Positions 41,388 through 52,642 of a DNA stretch of 64,000 bases are shown in pieces (position 1 is the first letter of the stretch; each line of letters starts with the position of its first letter). Made by a program: the position numbers and the translations under genes. The notes below the pieces were generated by a model. It saw only the letters and a program-made list of their open reading frames with translations. It searched no databases and was not told the DNA's origin. Source of the stretch: an uncultured Parasphingopyxis sp. (GTDB taxonomy: Bacteria > Pseudomonadota > Alphaproteobacteria > Sphingomonadales > Sphingomonadaceae); assembly GCA_947259005.1 (NCBI GenBank), contig CAMYKP010000007.1, positions 186,001 to 250,000 on the forward strand, given 5' to 3'.

Positions 41388-43366
41388 TCGCCGGTTTCCG
41401 GATCGCGGGATGCGCGGCTTGCCAGAGGGTCGCGCATCGTGCCCGCTTCGGCAGCGGCCTGACGCGCGCGATATTCGGCTTCCTGCCGCGCCATGCGCGT
41501 TGCGATGTCTCCGCCCCAGCCCGCTTCGTAGCGTTCAAGCGCTTCCATCGCGAGATCCTGATCGTACAGATATGTGAGAACATCGCGGGCGACGGGATAG
41601 GCCGCTCCGGAACCGCCGCCATGCTCGATCACTACGGCAGCGGCATAGCGGGGGTTGTCCGTCGGTGCGTAGCAGACGAACAGGCCGTGATCGCGCAGTT
41701 CCCATGGCAGGCTGGCATTGGACCGCACACCGCCGCGCCGTTCTGCCATCGTGATCCGCCGCACCTGTGCAGTCCCCGTCTTGCCGGCAAGCTGGACACC
41801 CTCGATCGGCAGGCGGGCACGTCCGGCCGTGCCTGCGCCGTTGACGACATCGCTCATGCCCTGGCGAACGATATCGAAATGCTCGGCACTGAAATTGAGC
41901 GGTGCGGCGCGAGGGCCGGCATTGGCGGCTACGAGATGGGGCGTCAGGTTGCGGCCCGATCCAAGCCTCGCCGCCATGACGGCGAGCTGCAGGGGGTTGG
42001 TCAGCATATAGCCCTGGCCGATCGTGGCGTTCACCGTGTCATAGGTCTGCCATTCTTCATTGAACCGCCGCCGTTTCCATGCCGGATCGGGCACGGTGCC
42101 GAAATATTGATAGGGGACGGGCAGGTCGTCGAACCGCTGCCCGAGGCCCAGCGTCCGGGCCGTCTGCGCGATCGGGTCCATCCCGATACGCACCCCCATC
42201 TGGTAGAAATAGATGTCACAGCTCTGGGCGACTGCGCGGTTCATGTTGACCGCGCCATGCCCGCCGCGCCGCCAGCAGTGGAAATTGCCGCCGGCAATGC
42301 GCGTCCGCCCCGAACAGGTCACCGTTTCTTCGGGATCGATGCCCTGACCGAGCAGCGCAAGCGCGTTCATCGGCTTCACCGTCGAGCCTGGGGGATAAAG
42401 GCCCTGGAGCGTCTTGTTGCGCAGCGGCACATGATCGTCTTCGGACAGCATGTTCCATTCAAGATGGCTGATGCCGTCGGAAAAGCTGTTGGGATCATAA
42501 GCCGGCATGGAGGTCATGCAGAGAATACCGCCGGTCAGCGTGTCGATTACCACGACCGATCCCGATTCCGTGCCCAGCCTGCGCGCCGCATATTCCTGCA
42601 GGCCGGCATCGACAGTCAGCCGCAGCACATCGCCGCTCACATCGGGCCGGGTCTCGAGTTCGCGGACCAGTTCGCCCCGTGCCGTGACTTCGGCGCGCCG
42701 GGCGCCGGGCTCACCGCGCAGGCGATCTTCCATCGTCTGTTCGAGCATGTCCTTGCCGATCTTGAACCCGGGAACCATCAGGATCGGATCGCGCGTTTCT
42801 TCGTAATCCTCGCGGCTCGGTGCGCCAACATAGCCAACCAGATGGGCGACAGCGGGGCCTGCCGGATAATAGCGCGAATAGCCCTGTAGCGGCGCGACGC
42901 CGGGCAGATCGGGCAGGCGGACATTGACGGCCGCGAACTGTTCCCACTCCAGTCCATCGGCGACCTGCACCGGCTGGTAGCCGGCCGCATCCTCCAGATC
43001 GGCGCGAATCCGGGCGACCTCCTCCTCCGGCAGGTCGAGCAGCTCAACCAGAGACGCGATCACGCGGTTCGGATTTTGCAGCCTGTCGGGGATCAGGTCG
43101 ACGCGAAAGTCCGAACGGTTCATCGCGATGGGCTGACCGGCCCGGTCGACAATCCAGCCGCGGCGGGGAGGGATCAGGCTCAGCTGGACGCGGTTGCTTT
43201 CCGAAAGCAGTTGCCAGCGCTCATTTTCGGCAATCGAAATCCAGGCCATGCGCGCACCCAGCAATCCGGCCACGCCAAGCTGCGCGCCGCCGAGCAGCAT
43301 CGACCGGCGCGAGAACATAGTCTTGCGCATATTGTCGTTGATCGAAAGCGGCGCCCTGCGCTTCAC
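41384..43366 (-). CDS. mrdA: Penicillin-binding protein 2 (MrdA)
   Basis: 660-residue class B PBP, the elongasome transpeptidase. An N-terminal anchor (SMLLGGAQLGVAGLLGARMAW) is followed by a dimerisation domain. The transpeptidase domain has STVKP (active Ser about 327), the S-x-N-type motif region with SCDIYFYQMGVRIG, and KTGTAQ (about 530). The start is a GTG overlapping the mreD stop. The C-terminus is extended by about 40 charged residues (ATRMARQEAEYRARQAAAEAG). It forms one operon with mreB-C-D and rodA. Confidence 0.93.
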   Translation of the reverse strand: MKRRAPLSINDNMRKTMFSRRSMLLGGAQLGVAGLLGARMAWISIAENERWQLLSESNRVQLSLIPPRRGWIVDRAGQPIAMNRSDFRVDLIPDRLQNPNRVIASLVELLDLPEEEVARIRADLEDAAGYQPVQVADGLEWEQFAAVNVRLPDLPGVAPLQGYSRYYPAGPAVAHLVGYVGAPSREDYEETRDPILMVPGFKIGKDMLEQTMEDRLRGEPGARRAEVTARGELVRELETRPDVSGDVLRLTVDAGLQEYAARRLGTESGSVVVIDTLTGGILCMTSMPAYDPNSFSDGISHLEWNMLSEDDHVPLRNKTLQGLYPPGSTVKPMNALALLGQGIDPEETVTCSGRTRIAGGNFHCWRRGGHGAVNMNRAVAQSCDIYFYQMGVRIGMDPIAQTARTLGLGQRFDDLPVPYQYFGTVPDPAWKRRRFNEEWQTYDTVNATIGQGYMLTNPLQLAVMAARLGSGRNLTPHLVAANAGPRAAPLNFSAEHFDIVRQGMSDVVNGAGTAGRARLPIEGVQLAGKTGTAQVRRITMAERRGGVRSNASLPWELRDHGLFVCYAPTDNPRYAAAVVIEHGGGSGAAYPVARDVLTYLYDQDLAMEALERYEAGWGGDIATRMARQEAEYRARQAAAEAGTMRDPLASRASRDPETGE

Positions 43367-43878
43367 AGGGTAAGCCTCCGCCGGTCAAGCCGCGCGCACA
43401 GGCGCAGGCAGAGCGGGAACAGCAAGATCGCAGCGGCAATTTGGGGCAGCAACGGGACGAAAACCCATCCACCGCCGGTAAGCACAGTCAACACCATGTC
43501 AGCCATGATATAGAAAATCAATGCGCCTGTCGCGGCCAGCCAGTCGATCCAGTAATCGCGCCACATTGCGCGGTTCACGGCGAAATCGAGCGTGAGCAGG
43601 ATGATCGTCCAGAGCAGCATGCCGCTGCCGATCGGGCTTCCGGAAATCAGGTCGTCGAACAGGCCGAAGGGCAGGCCGGCCCATATCGGCCAGATTTCGG
43701 GACGAAGGAAACGCCATGCGAGAAAGATCATCAGCGCGATCGGCGGGAGGATCGGTGCCTGCGCAACCAGGGGCACGAGGCAGACGAGCGATCCGGCCAC
43801 CACACTGGCCGAGGGAATGAGGCTGAGCTGCGCACGGACCAGCGCCAGGTTTTCGTCCGCCGCATGCAGCCGGGTCAT
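43363..43878 (-). CDS. mreD: Rod shape-determining protein MreD
   Basis: 171-residue membrane protein with about five helices (PLVAQAPILPPIALMIFLAW, IWAGLPFGLFDDLISGSPIGSG as a re-entrant-like conserved loop, MLLWTIILLTLDFAV, ATGALIFYIMADMVLTVL). It links MreC to the elongasome. ATGA overlap with mreC upstream and GTGA overlap with mrdA downstream. Confidence 0.85.
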   Translation of the reverse strand: MTRLHAADENLALVRAQLSLIPSASVVAGSLVCLVPLVAQAPILPPIALMIFLAWRFLRPEIWPIWAGLPFGLFDDLISGSPIGSGMLLWTIILLTLDFAVNRAMWRDYWIDWLAATGALIFYIMADMVLTVLTGGGWVFVPLLPQIAAAILLFPLCLRLCARLDRRRLTL

Positions 43879-44795
43879 GGGGTTTCCGAAAAGCCGGGGG
43901 CGAGATCGCTATCGTCCGGTTCGATGTCTTCGGACGTTTCGGTTTCTTCTACGGGCGGCTCGTAGGCAGGCTGGACGATAGCGAAATCGAGTGCGGCCGG
44001 GTTGGCCAGCGGCATCGCCAGTGCCGTATCGCCGAAAACCCGGGTAATCACGGCCACCGGCACATTGGGCGGATAGATGCCGCCTGTGCCGCTGGTGACA
44101 AGGATATCGCCTTCTTCGAAGGAATTGCGCCCGGCTTCGAGCGAACGGACTTCGACACTGCCGTCTCCGCGTCCGGTCGTGAAAGCGGGCGTGCCGTCAC
44201 GGGTGAGCTTGACGGGCACGATGTTGGACCGGTCGGTGAGAAGCAGCACACGCGATGCGGTGCGCCCGCTGTCGATGATGCGACCGACCAGCCCGTCTGC
44301 GGCACGGACGGGCTGCCCGGACATTACGCCCTGGTTGCGACCGGCAAACAGCGTGGCGGTGCGGCGCGTGCTGGTGAGGCTGGAATTGACGAGCCGGGCC
44401 GTGGCCAGTGTTTCGGTCTCGCCCTCGATAAGGTTGACGAGTTCGCGCAGTCTGCGGTTCTCCAAATCGGTCGCCCGGGCTTCGATAAGCTGGCGCCGGG
44501 CGATTTCGAGTTCTGCGCGCAGATCGGCATTCTGCTGCCCGGCATTCCACCAGTTCGCGATATAGTCGTCGATCCGCCCGCCGCTTTGCACCGCGCCGCG
44601 CCCGGTAGAGGAAATCGGGGCCGTCACATCGCTTACTCCGCCCCGAATGGAGGCAAAGCCCTGCGGATCGAATATCGCGATGATGACAAGACCTGCACCG
44701 ATCAGCGCGCCCGTAATCGCGACCACATATCCGGCGAACAGGCCGAAGCGCGCGCGGCGGGAAAATCCGGGGCGCTTCGATCCTTCTGAGGCCAT
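43875..44795 (-). CDS. mreC: Rod shape-determining protein MreC
   Basis: 306 residues. A single N-terminal membrane anchor (ARFGLFAGYVVAITGALIGAGLVIIAIF) is followed by a periplasmic coiled coil (NADLRAELEIARRQLIEARATDLENRRLRELV) and the beta-domain with LVGRIIDSGRTASRVLLLTDRSNIVPVKL and GDILVTSGTGGIYPPNVPVAVI. It has an acidic disordered tail. It scaffolds PBP2 and RodA in the periplasm. Located 31 bases downstream of mreB. Confidence 0.9.
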   Translation of the reverse strand: MASEGSKRPGFSRRARFGLFAGYVVAITGALIGAGLVIIAIFDPQGFASIRGGVSDVTAPISSTGRGAVQSGGRIDDYIANWWNAGQQNADLRAELEIARRQLIEARATDLENRRLRELVNLIEGETETLATARLVNSSLTSTRRTATLFAGRNQGVMSGQPVRAADGLVGRIIDSGRTASRVLLLTDRSNIVPVKLTRDGTPAFTTGRGDGSVEVRSLEAGRNSFEEGDILVTSGTGGIYPPNVPVAVITRVFGDTALAMPLANPAALDFAIVQPAYEPPVEETETSEDIEPDDSDLAPGFSETP

Positions 44796-44826
44796 CTGGC
44801 CTTCTCCCTTGGCTTATCTGGCCGGC

Positions 44827-45909
<1,083 letters not shown>

Positions 45910-46031
45910 TCAGCGCTTAAAAGGCCTTGACACCCACATAGCGGTTATCCGTGCATTTGCACTAACATTTTGTGCGAATCGCTGTGGATCAACCGCTCGT
46001 GCGACCATGGGACATGCGGTAAAGGATTATT

Positions 46032-47855
46032 ATGCCAATTCGCCGCCTTCCCGAACATCTGATCAACCGCATTGCAGCGGGCGAGGTTGTCGAACGCCCG
46101 GCAAGCGCGCTGAAGGAATTGGTCGAAAATTCCATGGATTCGGGGGCTACGCGCATTGTCGTGCGGCTCTCGTCCGGGGGAATCGACAAGGTTGAGGTGA
46201 TCGACGATGGCTGCGGCATGAGCGCCGAGGAAATGGCGCTGGCGCTTGAGCGTCATGCCACTTCCAAGCTCCCCGGCGACGATATCGAAGGCGTTGAAAC
46301 GCTCGGTTTTCGGGGCGAAGCGCTGCCTTCGATAGCCAGCGTGTCACGATTGATGCTGGAGAGCAGGGTAAGGGGCGCGGAAGGCTGGTCGCGGATCGTC
46401 GACAATGGCGATTTGCTGGAAGAGGGGCCGGCGGCCCTGCCGCCAGGCACGCGCGTCGTCGTCGAAAATCTTTTCGCCAAGGTTCCCGCGCGCCGCAAAT
46501 TCCTGCGCACGCCGCGCTCCGAATATGCCGCCGCCGCCGATGCCATCCGCCGCCTCGCCATGGCGCGGCCCGATATCGGATTCACGCTTGAGCATGACGG
46601 GCGGCGCAATATTTCGGTGCAACCGGGGGAAACCCGTCCGGAACGCGTCGCCGCGCTGACCGACCGGCAGTTGATCGAGAACAGCGTCGTGGTCGATTAT
46701 GATCGCGGCACGGCCAGGCTGGAGGGCGTGGCGAGCCTGCCGACTTTCAACCGCGGTGTCGCCGATCACCAATATCTGTTCGTCAATGGCCGTCCGGTGA
46801 AAGACCGGCTGCTGATCGGCGCCGTGCGCGGCGCCTATCAGGATCTTCTGGCGCGGGACCGGCACCCGGTGCTTGCGCTGTTCCTCACCGTTCCGGCGGG
46901 CGAAGTGGATGTGAATGTCCATCCGGCGAAAACCGAAGTGCGGTTCCGCGAACCGGCCAATATCCGCGGGCTCATCGTTGGCGGACTGCGCCATGCGCTC
47001 GACGAGGCCGGGTTTCGCAGCGTGCAGCGACCATCTGCCGCCGCACTGGGCAACTGGCAGGCGGAACCCGTCGGGGCGCAGCCGGGCCAAGCGTCCACAG
47101 CTTATCCACAAGGTTATCCTCCCGGTCAGCAACAGGGTTTTCAACAGCGCCCGTCCTTTTTCACTCCGCCTCCGGCGCCGGATCAGGGCAGCGTCTGGGA
47201 ACAGTCGCCCGGCTATCAGCCCGCACCCGAAGGCAAGGCGGAAGCTGCCGAAGCGCCGGTTCCAGACGTCACCACCCATCCGCTCGGCATTGCGCGCGGA
47301 CAGGTATCCGAAACCTATATCGTGGCGGAGGCCGAGGACGGGCTTGTGATTGTCGACCAGCACGCCGCCCATGAACGGCTGGTGCTGGAACGGATGAACA
47401 GGGCGATGGCCGAAGGCGGCGTGGCAAGCCAAGGCCTGCTCGTCCCCGAAGTCGTTGATCTCGATGAAAGCGCTTGCGACGCGCTGGAGGAGCGGATCGG
47501 CGAACTCGCCGAAATGGGCCTCGAACTCGAACGCTTTGGCCCCAAGGCGATGCTGGTGCGCGCGACCCCGGCGATGCTCGGCGCAGGCGACACCAAAGGG
47601 CTGGTCACCGACCTGGCCGATGAAATCGCCGCCTATGACCAGCATTTGAGTTTGAAAGAGAAGCTCGATCATGTTGCCGCGACCATGGCCTGTCACGGCT
47701 CGGTGCGAGCGGGCAGGGTGCTCAACGTTGCCGAAATGAACGCGCTGCTCCGTGAAATGGAAGTCACCCCGCATTCGGGCCAGTGCAATCACGGACGCCC
47801 GACCTGGGTGAAGCTCGGTCACGGCGATATCGAGAAACTGTTCGGGCGGAAGTGA
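46032..47855 (+). CDS. mutL: DNA mismatch repair protein MutL
   Basis: 607 residues. The N-terminal GHKL ATPase has IRRLPEHLINRIAAGEVVER, ELVENSMDSGATRI, DDGCGM and TLGFRGEALPSIAS. A transducer domain follows, then a Gln/Pro-rich linker (about 345-400), then the C-terminal dimerisation domain with DQHAAHERLVLE, the metal-binding DQHA(x)2E(x)4E motif of nicking MutL proteins, and a terminal GRPT motif (HGRPTWVKL). This is the endonuclease type expected in bacteria without MutH. Divergent from mreB and overlapped by one base with the MOSC gene. Confidence 0.94.
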   Translation: MPIRRLPEHLINRIAAGEVVERPASALKELVENSMDSGATRIVVRLSSGGIDKVEVIDDGCGMSAEEMALALERHATSKLPGDDIEGVETLGFRGEALPSIASVSRLMLESRVRGAEGWSRIVDNGDLLEEGPAALPPGTRVVVENLFAKVPARRKFLRTPRSEYAAAADAIRRLAMARPDIGFTLEHDGRRNISVQPGETRPERVAALTDRQLIENSVVVDYDRGTARLEGVASLPTFNRGVADHQYLFVNGRPVKDRLLIGAVRGAYQDLLARDRHPVLALFLTVPAGEVDVNVHPAKTEVRFREPANIRGLIVGGLRHALDEAGFRSVQRPSAAALGNWQAEPVGAQPGQASTAYPQGYPPGQQQGFQQRPSFFTPPPAPDQGSVWEQSPGYQPAPEGKAEAAEAPVPDVTTHPLGIARGQVSETYIVAEAEDGLVIVDQHAAHERLVLERMNRAMAEGGVASQGLLVPEVVDLDESACDALEERIGELAEMGLELERFGPKAMLVRATPAMLGAGDTKGLVTDLADEIAAYDQHLSLKEKLDHVAATMACHGSVRAGRVLNVAEMNALLREMEVTPHSGQCNHGRPTWVKLGHGDIEKLFGRK

Positions 47856-48394
47856 TGGCTGAAGTCATCGCCGTCTCCTGCAACTCCTCACACGGCATCG
47901 CCAAGCCCAATGTCGAAGCTATCCGGTTGATCGCGGGCCATGGCGTCGAGGGCGACGCGCATTACGGCGAGACCGTGCAGCATCGCTCGCGTGTGGCCCA
48001 AAATCCGGACCAGCCGAATTTGCGGCAGGTGCATTTGATTCATGCCGAACTGTTGGACGAACTGGCGGGGCAGGGGTTTCAAGTTGCACCCGGCGATATG
48101 GGGGAGAATATCACGACGCGGGGCGTGGATCTGTTGGCTTTGCCTGAGGGGACGGAGCTGGCGCTGGGCGATGCGGCGCGGGTGCGGATCACGGGCCTGC
48201 GCAATCCGTGCAAGCAGCTCAACGGCCATGCTCCGGGGCTGATGAATGCGGTGCTGGACAAGGATACGGACGGCACGCTTATCCGCAAGGCGGGCGTGAT
48301 GGCGGTTGTTCTGGAAGGCGGCGATGTGCGGGCAGGGGATACGATCACTGTGCATCTGCCTGAGGGCGAGCAGCGGGCACTGGCGCCGGTGTAA
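47855..48394 (+). CDS. MOSC-domain protein
   Basis: 179 residues of the MOSC family (molybdenum cofactor sulfurase C-terminal-like; YiiM kin). Landmarks: AGHGVEGDAHYG near the N-terminus, RQVHLIHAELLDEL, PGDMGENITTRGVDLLALPEGTELALGD and the conserved Cys in TGLRNPCKQLNG (about residue 120). Family members bind Mo-cofactor or carry out related sulfur or hydroxylamine reductase chemistry; the role here is unknown. The start overlaps the mutL stop by one base, so it is likely translated with mutL. Confidence 0.85.
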   Translation: MAEVIAVSCNSSHGIAKPNVEAIRLIAGHGVEGDAHYGETVQHRSRVAQNPDQPNLRQVHLIHAELLDELAGQGFQVAPGDMGENITTRGVDLLALPEGTELALGDAARVRITGLRNPCKQLNGHAPGLMNAVLDKDTDGTLIRKAGVMAVVLEGGDVRAGDTITVHLPEGEQRALAPV

Positions 48395-48395
48395 A

Positions 48396-48565
48396 CCCTT
48401 CTCCCCTTGTGGGAGAAGGATAAGAAGCCTTGGCGAATGTAATGAGCCTAGGCGAAGTTGGATGAGGGGTTGAAACCTATCGATAGGGCGATACCCCTCA
48501 CCCAGCTCCGACTAGGCAGCACGCTGCCAAGTCTGCGCAACCCTCTCCCACAAGGGGAGAGGGGC
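48396..48565. repeat. Large imperfect palindrome, non-coding dispersed-repeat type
   Basis: About 170 bases that fold on themselves. The ends are two hairpins that are also complementary to each other: CTTCTCCCCTTGTGGGAGAAG on the left and CTCTCCCACAAGGGGAGAG on the right. The interior has GAGGGGT...ACCCCTC, CCTATCGATAGG and GCCTAGGCG/CGACTAGGC pairings. It fills the gap between the convergent MOSC and DUF167 genes. The ends resemble intergenic repeats common in alphaproteobacterial genomes and could serve as a bidirectional terminator. Confidence 0.7.
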
Positions 48566-48569
48566 AGGA

Positions 48570-48893
48570 TCAATCGGTTTCTCCGACCACCACTTCCAGT
48601 TTTTCCGCCAACTCCTTCGCATTCCCGGCCAGTTCAACCTGTTTGATCCGTGCGGTTTCGCCTGACGCGATTGTCACTGACGCTTTCGAAACGGCGAGGG
48701 TCTCGGAAAACCAGCGCAGGATAGCCTTGTTGGCGGCCCCATCAACCGGCGGCGCTTTTATTCGCATGCGCAATACCGCGCGGCCATGACCGTCAAGTTC
48801 GACGCCCGTCGCTTCTGTCCTGTTGGCCCGCGGGGTGGCTTTGACCGCGACCAGCAAACCCCGGCCGCCTGCGCGCCAGGGCCGTTCCGTCAC
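48570..48893 (-). CDS. DUF167 (YggU-like) protein
   Basis: 107 residues. The family pattern is clear: LLVAVKATPRANRTEATG, VLRMRIKAPPVDGAANKAILRWFSETL, SKASVTIASGETARIKQVEL. The family is small and of unknown function. The GTG start overlaps the leuA stop (GTGA), so it is translated from the leuA message. Confidence 0.85.
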   Translation of the reverse strand: MTERPWRAGGRGLLVAVKATPRANRTEATGVELDGHGRAVLRMRIKAPPVDGAANKAILRWFSETLAVSKASVTIASGETARIKQVELAGNAKELAEKLEVVVGETD

Positions 48894-50557
48894 GCCGCCC
48901 CGTTGGCCGCGCTGAGCACGGCACGGACGCTCGCAGTCGCCACGTCGCGGCTGATGCCGACGCCGAACACCGTGTTGCCGTCGCCATCCGTGCATTCGAG
49001 ATAGGCGGCGGCTTGAGCGTCAGAGCCATGGCCGATGGCGTGTTCGTTGTAATTCACGACGTCGAGCTGGATGCCCCATTCGTCGCGCAGCGCGGCGAGT
49101 ACGGATGAGATCAGGCCGTTGCCGCGCCCGCTGACCGAGCGTTCCTCGCCCTTGTGGACGATCGTGCCGGTAAAGATGCGTTCATTGCCCGCACGGCTTT
49201 CATTATAATCGACCAGGGCAAAGGATTTTTCGCCGGCCAGGCCGTAGCGGTTCCGGAAGGCCTGCCAGATATCCTCGGCATCAAGTTCTCGGCTGGTCTT
49301 GTCGGCCAGTTCCTGCACGACAAGGCTGAAATGGGCCTGCAACCGCTTGGGCAGTTTCAACCCCTGATCCTGCTCCAACACCCAGGCGACGCCGCCCTTG
49401 CCAGACTGCGAGTTCACGCGGATCACGGCCTCATAGCTGGTGCCAATATCGTTGGGGTCGAGCGGGAGATAGGGCACTTCCCACAGTTCGTCGTTGCGCG
49501 CATCCTGCGCGGCAAAGCCCTTTTTGATGGCGTCCTGGTGCGAACCGGAAAAGGCCGTGAACACCAGCTCCCCGGCATAGGGGTGGCGCGGATGGACAGG
49601 AATATCGTTGCAATATTCAACCGTCGATTTGATCTCTTCAATGTCCGAGAAATCGAGGCCGGGATGCACGCCCTGTGTGTACATGTTGAGGCCCAGCGTC
49701 ACGAGATCGACATTGCCGGTGCGTTCGCCATTGCCGAACAGGCAGCCCTCGACCCGGTCCGCGCCCGCCATCATGCCAAGCTCTGCCGCAGCAATGCCGG
49801 ACCCGCGATCATTGTGCGGATGCAGGCTGATAACCACGCTGTCCCGACACGAGATATGTTTGCAGAAATATTCGATCTGGTCGGCATAGATATTGGGCGT
49901 TGCCGCCTCGACCGTGGCGGGAAGATTGAGGATCAGCGGCTTTTCGGGCGTTGGCCCAACAATCGCGATCACTTCCTCGCAAACCTGAACACTGAAATCG
50001 ATTTCGGCCGTGCTGAACGTCTCGGGCGAATATTCGAAATGCCAGTCGGTCTCGGGATATTTCGCCGCCTGTTCCATCAGGATATCCGCGCCCTGCTTGG
50101 CGATATCGATCACGCCCTGCTGGTCCATCTGGAACACGATCTTGCGCCAGGCGGGAGAGACGGCATTGTAGAGATGGACGATGGCGCGCGGGGCACCGGC
50201 CATGCTGGCAAATGTCGTCTCGATCAGATCGCGGCGAGACTGGGTCAGGCCCTGGATCACGACATCGTCGGGGATCGCTCCGCTTTCGACGAGCCCGCGG
50301 ATGAAATCGAAATCTGTCGCGCCCGATGCCGGAAATCCGACCTCGATTTCCTTGAGGCCGATCTTGACGAGCAGGTCGAAGAAGCGGCGCTTTTTCTCGC
50401 CGTCCATCGGATCGATCAGCGCCTGATTGCCGTCGCGCAAATCGGTCGAGAGCCAGCGGGGAGGCGCGGTGATCGTCTTGGACGGCCATTGCCGGTCCGG
50501 CAGGTCGATCTGCGGGAACGGGCGATATTTTACGGAGGGGTCATTGAGCATGGGCAT
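48890..50557 (-). CDS. leuA: 2-isopropylmalate synthase LeuA
   Basis: 555 residues, the longer LeuA form. It condenses 2-oxoisovalerate with acetyl-CoA, the first step of leucine synthesis. The catalytic barrel begins LSTDLRDGNQALIDPMDGEKK with the LRDG(N)Q motif. The metal-binding H-x-H is in SLHPHNDRGSGIAAAEL. GNGERTGNVDLVTL is conserved. The C-terminus is the LeuA dimer/allosteric domain (SGKGGVAWVLEQDQGLKLP). ATG 50557 follows CAGG at 8 bases; that ribosome site is predicted to be masked by the upstream leader. Downstream DUF167 is coupled. Confidence 0.94.
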   Translation of the reverse strand: MPMLNDPSVKYRPFPQIDLPDRQWPSKTITAPPRWLSTDLRDGNQALIDPMDGEKKRRFFDLLVKIGLKEIEVGFPASGATDFDFIRGLVESGAIPDDVVIQGLTQSRRDLIETTFASMAGAPRAIVHLYNAVSPAWRKIVFQMDQQGVIDIAKQGADILMEQAAKYPETDWHFEYSPETFSTAEIDFSVQVCEEVIAIVGPTPEKPLILNLPATVEAATPNIYADQIEYFCKHISCRDSVVISLHPHNDRGSGIAAAELGMMAGADRVEGCLFGNGERTGNVDLVTLGLNMYTQGVHPGLDFSDIEEIKSTVEYCNDIPVHPRHPYAGELVFTAFSGSHQDAIKKGFAAQDARNDELWEVPYLPLDPNDIGTSYEAVIRVNSQSGKGGVAWVLEQDQGLKLPKRLQAHFSLVVQELADKTSRELDAEDIWQAFRNRYGLAGEKSFALVDYNESRAGNERIFTGTIVHKGEERSVSGRGNGLISSVLAALRDEWGIQLDVVNYNEHAIGHGSDAQAAAYLECTDGDGNTVFGVGISRDVATASVRAVLSAANGAA

Positions 50558-50565
50558 GAGAATAG

Positions 50566-50691
50566 CCTGTTTCTTCTTCGGTTTCGGTGGTTTTGCAAGA
50601 AGCCCTTAGGCCGTGTGTGCTGCATGCAGCACCAAAGGCACGCCTAAGGGCGTGTAAGTCGAAGAATAAGCAGGGCGTTATGCGCTGTCAT
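50566..50691 (-). promoter_or_regulatory. leuA leader RNA, predicted translational attenuator
   Basis: In the minus-strand transcript the leader peptide's Leu-codon stretch (50660-50674, CCUGCUUAUUCUUCG) is complementary at 13 of 15 bases to 50566-50580 (CGAAGAAGAAACAGG), which holds the leuA ribosome site. Between them, GCCCTTAGG/CCTAAGGGC arms (50643-50651 with 50602-50610) enclose a perfect 16-base palindrome GTGCTGCATGCAGCAC (50617-50632). A ribosome stalled on Leu codons would open the outer stem and expose the leuA start. No U-run follows, so control of translation is more likely than termination. Confidence 0.6.
50644..50691 (-). CDS. leuL: leuA leader peptide (15 residues)
   Basis: Frame ATG...TAG encoding MTAHNALLILRLTRP: four Leu and one Ile in six residues (LLILRL), located 87 bases before leuA. 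Leucine-rich leader peptides are the known sensors of leu attenuation in proteobacteria. The ribosome site is weak (GCGG close to the ATG), so the start is the least certain part. The stop codon lies within the 5' arm of the inner stem. Confidence 0.6.
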   Translation of the reverse strand: MTAHNALLILRLTRP

Positions 50692-50741
50692 GACCGCACT
50701 ATTGAAGGCAAATGGTTAACAAGTCCAGACCCTGAATCCGA

Positions 50742-50764
50742 CACCCCGGGCGGAACCCGGGGTG
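50742..50764. terminator. Strong hairpin downstream of ilvC
   Basis: CACCCCGGG and CCCGGGGTG are perfect 9-base arms around CGGAA, 13 bases past the ilvC stop. There is no U-tract on the minus strand, so it may act as a transcript 3' end stabiliser or a weak terminator separating ilvC from leuA. Confidence 0.45.
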
Positions 50765-50776
50765 CCGGTGAGGGTG

Positions 50777-52115
<1,339 letters not shown>

Positions 52116-52126
52116 GGAAAGGATAT

Positions 52127-52642
52127 TTAGCTCGCTTCCTTGCCGCGGCCAATGGCCACCACGCCGGTGCGCGCCACCTCGACCAGCCCGACTTCGCGCA
52201 TCAGTTCGATGAAGCTGTCTACCTTGTCGCTGTTGCCGGTGACTTCGAAGACGAAGCTCTGCGTCGTGGAATCGACCACCCGTGCCCGGTAAACATCGGC
52301 GAGCCGCAGGGCCTCGATCCGGTTGTCGCCGGTGCCGGCAACCTTGACCAGCGCCATGTCACGCTCGACATGCGGGCCGATCTCGGTGAGGTCGGTAACC
52401 TTGTAGACGGGCGGCATCCGCTCGGTCTGCGAGATAATCTGCTCGATCACATGGGGCGAACCGCCGGTAACGATGGTGATCCGGCTGATCGTCTCGTCTT
52501 CGCTGACCCCGGTTACCGTCAGGCTTTCGATATTATAGCCGCGCGCGGTAAACATGCCGGCGATCCGCGCGAGGATGCCCGGCTCGTTGTCGACCAGGAT
52601 GGAAAGCGTATGGCGCTCGGCAGTTTCTGTTTGGATTTTCAT
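52127..52642 (-). CDS. ilvH: Acetolactate synthase small subunit IlvH
   Basis: 171 residues. The N-terminal ACT domain (HTLSILVDNEPGILARIAGMFTARGYNIESLTV) binds the feedback inhibitor valine, followed by the ALS_ss_C domain (RVVDSTTQSFVFEVTGNSDKVDSFIELMREVGLVEVARTGVVAIGRG). It regulates and activates the large subunit. The ATG at 52642 overlaps the ilvB stop by one base (TGATG); upstream in-frame codons lie inside ilvB and are rejected. Confidence 0.94.
   Translation of the reverse strand: MKIQTETAERHTLSILVDNEPGILARIAGMFTARGYNIESLTVTGVSEDETISRITIVTGGSPHVIEQIISQTERMPPVYKVTDLTEIGPHVERDMALVKVAGTGDNRIEALRLADVYRARVVDSTTQSFVFEVTGNSDKVDSFIELMREVGLVEVARTGVVAIGRGKEAS

Noticed and set aside
45910-45960. 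TTGACA near 45927 as a mutL promoter
   Set aside because: No acceptable -10 at 16-18 bases; left unassigned.
46344-47822. 492-codon minus-strand frame across mutL
   Set aside because: Antisense shadow of mutL in a high-G+C region; no motifs and the sense protein is full-length.
49154-50647. 497-codon plus-strand frame across leuA
   Set aside because: Antisense shadow of leuA; no ribosome site or recognisable family.
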